Source: CBDDLD01 sp965250025
GTDB taxonomy: Bacteria > Bacteroidota > Bacteroidia > Flavobacteriales > Flavobacteriaceae
DNA length: 64,000 bases
Assembly: GCA_965250025.1 (NCBI GenBank)
Contig: OZ252283.1
Location: 2,914,001 to 2,978,000, forward strand
Reading direction: 5' to 3'
Positions 59,067 to 64,000 of this stretch are shown here, in pieces. Numbering within the stretch: the first letter of the stretch is position 1; every line of letters starts with the position of its first letter. The position numbers were made by a program, and so were the translations under genes. The notes beneath the pieces were generated by a model that made no database searches, was not told the origin of the DNA, and saw only the letters and a list, made by a program, of their open reading frames with translations.

Positions 59067-62000
59067 TTAAGTTTATACTTTACATCATTATCTTCAAGCT
59101 CATAGAGTAACTCTTGTGAGATCTTTACCTTTTGTTTACGACTAGGCATTTGTAGCTTTATCTTATCGCCATTATCATACACTAAAAAGTTTAGGGCATG
59201 ATTCCCTTCATGCAGCTTTAATAGTGTTTGTAAAGACCTTATTCTTTCTTCTTTGAGATCATCAATATTTATCTGAATGGACAATTTCTTCGCATAGGTA
59301 TCCATAACATCGTGCAATAATTGAAAATTATTAAATTGAATTCTGGGATCTCCTTTTTTACCTGTATCTCTATTCACCCATCCCTCTTTTACAAATGCCC
59401 GCACATAGACAAAACTATTTTGCACTAAAAAATGACGGTATTTCAGATATTCTTCTCCAAAAATCCTGAACTCAAAACTATCCGTATAATCTTCCACGGT
59501 AAAAGCAGCCCAGCCTTTACCTTGTTTACTAACCCGGTGTTGTATTTCTGTAACAACCCCACCAAAGGTCAACTCTCTATTTACATAAGTCTCTAAGTCA
59601 TTAAACAATGACAATGTTCCATTACAGAAGGTTTGCATTTCAATTTTGAAATCGTCCAGAGGATGCCCGGAAATATATATGCCTACCACTTCGCGTTCTC
59701 TGGCCAGCTTTTCCATAGTGCCCCAAGGTTCACAGGGTGGCACCTCCGGTTCTGGTATTTGAACTTCACTGGCTTCTCCAAACAGGCTCACCTGAGCCGA
59801 GTTTTCATTTTCTTGAAGCTTAGCACCATAACGAATAGCACGCTCTAAGAATGTAGTTGTCTCGCCTTCAGTAGCAAAATATTGCGCCCTGTGTGTATCA
59901 GCAAAGCAATCAAAACCTCCGGCATTAGCTAAACCTTCAAAAGATTTTTTATTTGCTGCTCTGAGATCTATACGTTTAGCCAAATCAAAAATAGACCTGT
60001 AAGGACCGTCTTCTTTTCTATTTTCTACTATGGTTTTTACAGCACCATGCCCGACACCTTTAATGGCTCCCATACCAAAACGCACCGCATCATCTTGATT
60101 TACGGAAAACTTATAATAACTTTCATTAACGTCTGGTCCTAATACCTGCAAACGCATCCGCTTGCATTCTTCCATAAAGAAGGTCACCTGTTTAATATCA
60201 TTCATATTATTAGATAACACTGCCGCCATATACTCTGCAGGATAGTGTGCTTTGAGGTATGCCGTTTGGTATGCAATCCATGCATAACATGTAGAATGTG
60301 ATTTGTTAAAGGCATAACTTGCAAATGCTTCCCAATCCTTCCATATTTTTTCGAGTTTCTCTTTATCCATTCCCTTGGCAGCAGCCTGATCTATGAATTT
60401 AGGCTTCATCTTATCAAGTACGGCTTTTTGTTTTTTACCCATGGCCTTACGTAATACATCCGCTTCACCTTTAGTAAAATCTGCCAACTTTTGAGATAAT
60501 AACATCACCTGCTCCTGATATACTGTAATACCATAGGTTTCCTTCAAATATTCTTCCATCTCCGGAAGGTCATATACAATCTCTTCCTTACCGTGCTTAC
60601 GACGGATAAAACTTGGAATATATTCCATTGGTCCCGGACGGTATAAAGCATTCATAGCAATAAGATCATCAAAGACGGTAGGCTTTAAATCTTTCATATG
60701 TTTTTGCATCCCGGGAGATTCATATTGAAATATCCCTACGGTTTCACCACGCTGGAACAATTCGAATGTTTTTTCATCATCCAACGGAAAATTCTCCGGA
60801 TCTAATGTTTTTCCGTGCTTAGCCTTAACGATCTTTACCGTATCTTTTATTAATGTTAAGGTTTTTAGTCCCAGGAAATCCATTTTAAGTAGCCCAGCAC
60901 TTTCTACAACCGAGTTGTCAAATTGCGTCACATACAAATCGGAATCTTTAGCCACGGAAACCGGCACATAATTCGTAATATCCCCAGGGGTAATAATGAC
61001 GCCACAAGCATGGATACCCGTATTCCTTACCGAACCTTCCAGTACCCGTGCCTGATTAACTGTTTCCGCTTCGAGATCATTACCTTCAGAGATATTTAAT
61101 AGTTCATTGACCTTTTCTAGCTCTTCTGATCTGAATTTTTGAGCCAGTTCTTTTTCACTTTTACCAAATATCTTTCCAAGTTTAGACATGTTCGGAATCA
61201 ATTTGGCAATACGGTCCGCATCGCCCAATGGTAAATCTAATACGCGAGCAGTATCCCTTATTGAAGATTTTGCCGCCATAGTACCATAGGTGATGATCTG
61301 CGCAACCTGATTGGCACCATATTTATCAATAACATATTGCATGACACGACCACGACCTTCATCATCAAAATCAATATCAATATCTGGCATGCTAATACGA
61401 TCTGGATTAAGAAAACGCTCAAAAAGCAAATCGTATTTAATAGGATCTATATTGGTAATCCAAAGGCAATAAGCGACAACCGAACCAGCGGCTGAACCAC
61501 GGCCCGGGCCTACTGATACATCCATATTCCTGGCTTCTCTTATGAAGTCTTCAACAATTAAGAAATATCCCGGATAACCTGTGTTTTGGATAACATCTAA
61601 CTCAAAATCTAACCGCTCTTCAATCTCAGACGTTATGTCACCATAACGTTTCTTAGCCCCTTCATAAGTTAAATGTCTTAAATATGCATTCTCACCGCGT
61701 TTACCCCCGTCAGTTTCATCGTCTTTATGCTTAAACTGCTCTGGTATGTCAAACTTAGGAAGCAATACATCTCTGGCCAGTTCAAAAGGTTCAATCTTAT
61801 CAATAACTTCCTGAATGTTAATAATAGCCTGAGGCAAATCCCTAAAGAGTGCTTTCATCTCTTCAGTTGACTTGAAATAGTATTCCTGATTTGGTAACCC
61901 GTATCTGTAACCTCTTCCCCTTCCTATTGGTGTGGCTTGTTTTTCACCATCCTTAACGCATAATAAAATGTCATGGGCATTAGCGTTTTCCTGCTCTACA

Positions 62001-63445
62001 TAATAGGTGTTATTGGTTGCAATAAGTTTTACATCATGCTTTATGGAAAACTCAACCAAAAATTCATTCACTCTGTTTTCATCCTCCTGATTATGGCGCA
62101 TAACTTCTATGTAAAGGTCTTCTCCAAACACCTCTTTCCACCATAGTAAAGCTTCTTCAGCTTGTTTCTCTCCCACATTAAGCACCTTACTTGGAACTTC
62201 ACCATACAAGTTTCCGGTTAATACAATGATGTCGTCTTTGTATTGCTTAATTATTTCCTTATCAATTCTGGGCACATAATAAAATCCTTCTGTAAATGCA
62301 GAAGATGATAACTTAGCCAGATTATGGTATCCGTTTTTATTTTTTGCCAGCAGTACAATCTGATAGCCGTTATCTTTTCTGGTTTTATCCAGTCGATCTT
62401 CGCATACAAAAAACTCACAGCCTATTATGGGCTTTATAGGTTGACCTTCATATGCTTCATTATTTTTTTCGGCTTCTTCCTGACGGGCTTTGATCGTTTT
62501 ATTATGATCAGAAACGGCTTTTACAAAATGAAAAGCACCCATCATATTACCATGATCTGTTAAAGCTACAGCATTCATCTCTTCTTTTGCTGCTGCTGAT
62601 ACCAAATCAGTAATACTTATAGTAGATTGTAAAATGGAAAACTGCGAATGATTATGTAGATGTGCAAATTCGGCATTAGCCAGATCTGACATTTGACTTT
62701 CTGTAATCTCCGGAGTTCCTTTTGATTGCGCTTTCTGTAACCGTTCATTAATCTTTGCGCTTTCACGTTTAAGGTTAATGTGCTTTAAGCCTATGAGCTT
62801 AATCTCCCCGGGGTTTTCTTCTGAAAACTGCTTAAAATAATCGGGTTGTACATCAAGCTCTTCTTTGGTGTATTCTTCGCGTCTTATCAACTCGAAAAAA
62901 CATCGGGTAGTAGCTTCTACGTCTGCTGTTGCATTGTGCGCTTCAGCAAAAGGCGCATTAAAAAGATATTCATGCAACTCGGTTAGCGTTGGCAACTTAT
63001 ACTTTCCGCCTCTTCCTCCCGGAATTTTACACAATAAAGCAGTATGTTCTGTACAGGTATCTAAGACAGGGAGTTCTTGTAATGGGTTTGCTACATCTTC
63101 TCTAAAAAACTCACAGCCCATAATATTGATATCAAAACCAACATTCTGACCTACAACATATTTTGTTTTAGACAATGCTATATTGAATTTTTCCAATACT
63201 TCAGACAAAGACACTCCTTGCTCTTGTGCCAATTCAGTAGAAATTCCATGGATCTTTTCAGCATCGTAAGGGATATTAAACCCTTCCGGTTGAATCAAAT
63301 AGTCTTGATGATCTATGCAATTTCCCATGGCATCATGTAACTGCCATGCAATCTGTATGGCTCTTGGCCAGTTATCAGTATCTGTTACAGGGGCATCCCA
63401 ACGCTTAGGCAAACCCGTAGTTTCAGTATCAAAAATTAAATACAT
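59063..63445 (-). CDS. dnaE: DNA polymerase III alpha subunit with fused N-terminal exonuclease, 1460 aa
   Basis: Residues 1-190 are a DEDDh proofreading exonuclease (LIFDTETTGLPKRW; HNATADVEATTRCFFEL). The PHP domain starts near 255 (AEFAHLHNHSQFSILQSTISITDLV), followed by the polymerase core with SVGPGRGSAAGSVVAYCLWITNIDP and the catalytic PDIDIDFDDEGRGRVMQYV. Further on are the tandem helix-hairpin-helix region (FGMGAIKGVGHGAVKTIVENR) and the OB fold (TFGGVVTEIQHRVSKQGKGWAAFTVED). The long form with its own exonuclease is usual in Bacteroidota. Essential replicative polymerase; isolated gene. Confidence 0.96.
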   Translation of the reverse strand: MYLIFDTETTGLPKRWDAPVTDTDNWPRAIQIAWQLHDAMGNCIDHQDYLIQPEGFNIPYDAEKIHGISTELAQEQGVSLSEVLEKFNIALSKTKYVVGQNVGFDINIMGCEFFREDVANPLQELPVLDTCTEHTALLCKIPGGRGGKYKLPTLTELHEYLFNAPFAEAHNATADVEATTRCFFELIRREEYTKEELDVQPDYFKQFSEENPGEIKLIGLKHINLKRESAKINERLQKAQSKGTPEITESQMSDLANAEFAHLHNHSQFSILQSTISITDLVSAAAKEEMNAVALTDHGNMMGAFHFVKAVSDHNKTIKARQEEAEKNNEAYEGQPIKPIIGCEFFVCEDRLDKTRKDNGYQIVLLAKNKNGYHNLAKLSSSAFTEGFYYVPRIDKEIIKQYKDDIIVLTGNLYGEVPSKVLNVGEKQAEEALLWWKEVFGEDLYIEVMRHNQEDENRVNEFLVEFSIKHDVKLIATNNTYYVEQENANAHDILLCVKDGEKQATPIGRGRGYRYGLPNQEYYFKSTEEMKALFRDLPQAIINIQEVIDKIEPFELARDVLLPKFDIPEQFKHKDDETDGGKRGENAYLRHLTYEGAKKRYGDITSEIEERLDFELDVIQNTGYPGYFLIVEDFIREARNMDVSVGPGRGSAAGSVVAYCLWITNIDPIKYDLLFERFLNPDRISMPDIDIDFDDEGRGRVMQYVIDKYGANQVAQIITYGTMAAKSSIRDTARVLDLPLGDADRIAKLIPNMSKLGKIFGKSEKELAQKFRSEELEKVNELLNISEGNDLEAETVNQARVLEGSVRNTGIHACGVIITPGDITNYVPVSVAKDSDLYVTQFDNSVVESAGLLKMDFLGLKTLTLIKDTVKIVKAKHGKTLDPENFPLDDEKTFELFQRGETVGIFQYESPGMQKHMKDLKPTVFDDLIAMNALYRPGPMEYIPSFIRRKHGKEEIVYDLPEMEEYLKETYGITVYQEQVMLLSQKLADFTKGEADVLRKAMGKKQKAVLDKMKPKFIDQAAAKGMDKEKLEKIWKDWEAFASYAFNKSHSTCYAWIAYQTAYLKAHYPAEYMAAVLSNNMNDIKQVTFFMEECKRMRLQVLGPDVNESYYKFSVNQDDAVRFGMGAIKGVGHGAVKTIVENRKEDGPYRSIFDLAKRIDLRAANKKSFEGLANAGGFDCFADTHRAQYFATEGETTTFLERAIRYGAKLQENENSAQVSLFGEASEVQIPEPEVPPCEPWGTMEKLAREREVVGIYISGHPLDDFKIEMQTFCNGTLSLFNDLETYVNRELTFGGVVTEIQHRVSKQGKGWAAFTVEDYTDSFEFRIFGEEYLKYRHFLVQNSFVYVRAFVKEGWVNRDTGKKGDPRIQFNNFQLLHDVMDTYAKKLSIQINIDDLKEERIRSLQTLLKLHEGNHALNFLVYDNGDKIKLQMPSRKQKVKISQELLYELEDNDVKYKLN

Positions 63446-63537
63446 AAAGTGGTTTTGATGTCAAAAAATCAGAAGATTAAAATTAAGAAATTATGTGCTT
63501 TTCTCTGAGCAAAAGTTATAAACAGTTGTAAACAGAA

Positions 63538-63566
63538 AAACGCTATTCTTTATCAGAATAGCGTTT
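63538..63566 (-). terminator. Terminator of the TSP3-repeat protein gene
   Basis: 12-bp perfect stem AAACGCTATTCT / AGAATAGCGTTT with TTATC loop, 26 bases after the stop at 63592. Confidence 0.85.
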
Positions 63567-63591
63567 AGTTATCTCGGTGTTTATTATTTAT

Positions 63592-64000
63592 CTATGCGTC
63601 CAAATAATCAGGAAAAGCATCTGCATCGGTATTGGCTGCATCTGCAGGGTCTCCATCACCATTTGGATCCGGATTTTCGTTTATGGTTAATATGCCATCC
63701 TGATCATCATCAGTATCTAAGTAATCTGGTGTACCATCAGAGTCAAAATCTCTGGCATCGGCAGGATTCCCATCGCCATCCTGATCTGCAAACTCAAAAC
63801 TCGTATATACTGAATCTCCATCATCATCGACATCTAAATAATTTGGTATCGTATCGCCATCAGTGTCATCATCTGATGGGTCAGTGTCTCCATTTAAATC
63901 TTCAAAAACTGTAAGAATACCATCCCCATCGTCATCTGTATCTAAATAATTTGGAATACCATCACCATCCGTATCATCATTTGTTGGGTCACCATCACCA
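63592..64000 (-). CDS. Thrombospondin type 3 repeat protein, C-terminal part (cut by window edge)
   Basis: The minus-strand frame enters from the window edge and consists of calcium-binding repeats of the type DTDGDGIPNYLDTDDDGDGI, at least six copies, with spacer words such as LTVFEDLNGDTDPSDD and FEFADQDGDGNPADA. It ends AFPDYLDA and stops. No T9SS sorting domain follows the repeats, so if exported its anchoring signal must be N-terminal, for example a lipobox. The repeats are protein-level; the DNA copies are diverged. Confidence 0.8.
   Translation of the reverse strand, partial: GDGDPTNDDTDGDGIPNYLDTDDDGDGILTVFEDLNGDTDPSDDDTDGDTIPNYLDVDDDGDSVYTSFEFADQDGDGNPADARDFDSDGTPDYLDTDDDQDGILTINENPDPNGDGDPADAANTDADAFPDYLDA

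Noticed and set aside
63592..64000. Possible DNA repeat or CRISPR-like array at the right edge
   Set aside because: The periodicity comes from protein-level calcium-binding repeats; the DNA units vary in length and sequence and there are no spacers.

Overview
The window is a low-GC chromosomal segment of a member of the Bacteroidota, most likely a marine-type Flavobacteriaceae. The evidence is: two large secreted proteins with C-terminal type IX secretion (T9SS) sorting domains; many lipoproteins and signal peptides ending in A-Q; promoters with the Bacteroidota -7 element TAnnTTTG; LytTR, TPR-kinase/NarL and membrane-AraC regulators; a BlaI/M56 pair; and a DnaE carrying a fused N-terminal proofreading exonuclease. 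No phage, insertion sequence or CRISPR array is visible. Genus cannot be fixed from sequence reading alone.

Layout. 1-827: end of a surface-polysaccharide cluster (flippase fragment plus two STAS proteins), divergent from a TPR/YaiO-type outer membrane protein (983-3043). 3.6-6.0 kb: an AT-rich three-gene operon with a metallo-beta-lactamase-fold (MBL) protein and two unrecognised proteins, followed by a scar of two broken genes. 6.75-16.35 kb: the most interesting block. Two large T9SS-exported proteins lie next to a five-gene operon encoding a receiver-only regulator, an H-NOX haem gas sensor, a PAS-PAS-GAF histidine kinase, an HPt protein and a LytTR response regulator. A 21-bp-period direct repeat of the LytTR type stands before four transcription units: the STAS/flippase genes, both T9SS proteins and the H-NOX operon itself. 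Together these read as a complete nitric-oxide-responsive phosphorelay with its regulon (surface proteins and polysaccharide export).

16.4-26 kb: a long housekeeping operon (outer membrane protein, ruvC, LRR lipoprotein, hemW, cyclase, DUF4230, DUF6090-like, MmcQ/YjbR) divergent from a plus-strand operon of an LPG-synthase-like membrane protein, a glycosyltransferase, an outer membrane protein and a BI-1 family protein. 26-30.4 kb: a BlaI / M56-TonB / TPR / lipoprotein operon under three palindromic operators, facing a DUF456 gene. 30.4-34.6 kb: a TPR histidine kinase and NarL-type regulator, a candidate small RNA and a small secreted peptide, both with repeat-bearing promoters, and a YwqK-like protein. 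35-38.8 kb: tandem ClpP-like lipoproteins, a secreted protein, a lipoprotein and an intradiol dioxygenase. 39-46.8 kb: two divergent AraC-type regulators next to a plus-strand run of redox and hydrolase genes. 46.9-50.3 kb: a membrane histidine kinase, receiver and ComEC-like MBL protein. 50.7-56 kb: an AraC regulator, an NAPE-PLD-like MBL hydrolase, a DUF2255-like protein and twin alpha/beta hydrolases with identical upstream operators. 56-64 kb: tRNA-Asp, DUF58, trxA, an ArsR/SRPBCC operon with two operators, dnaE, and the end of a thrombospondin type 3 repeat protein.
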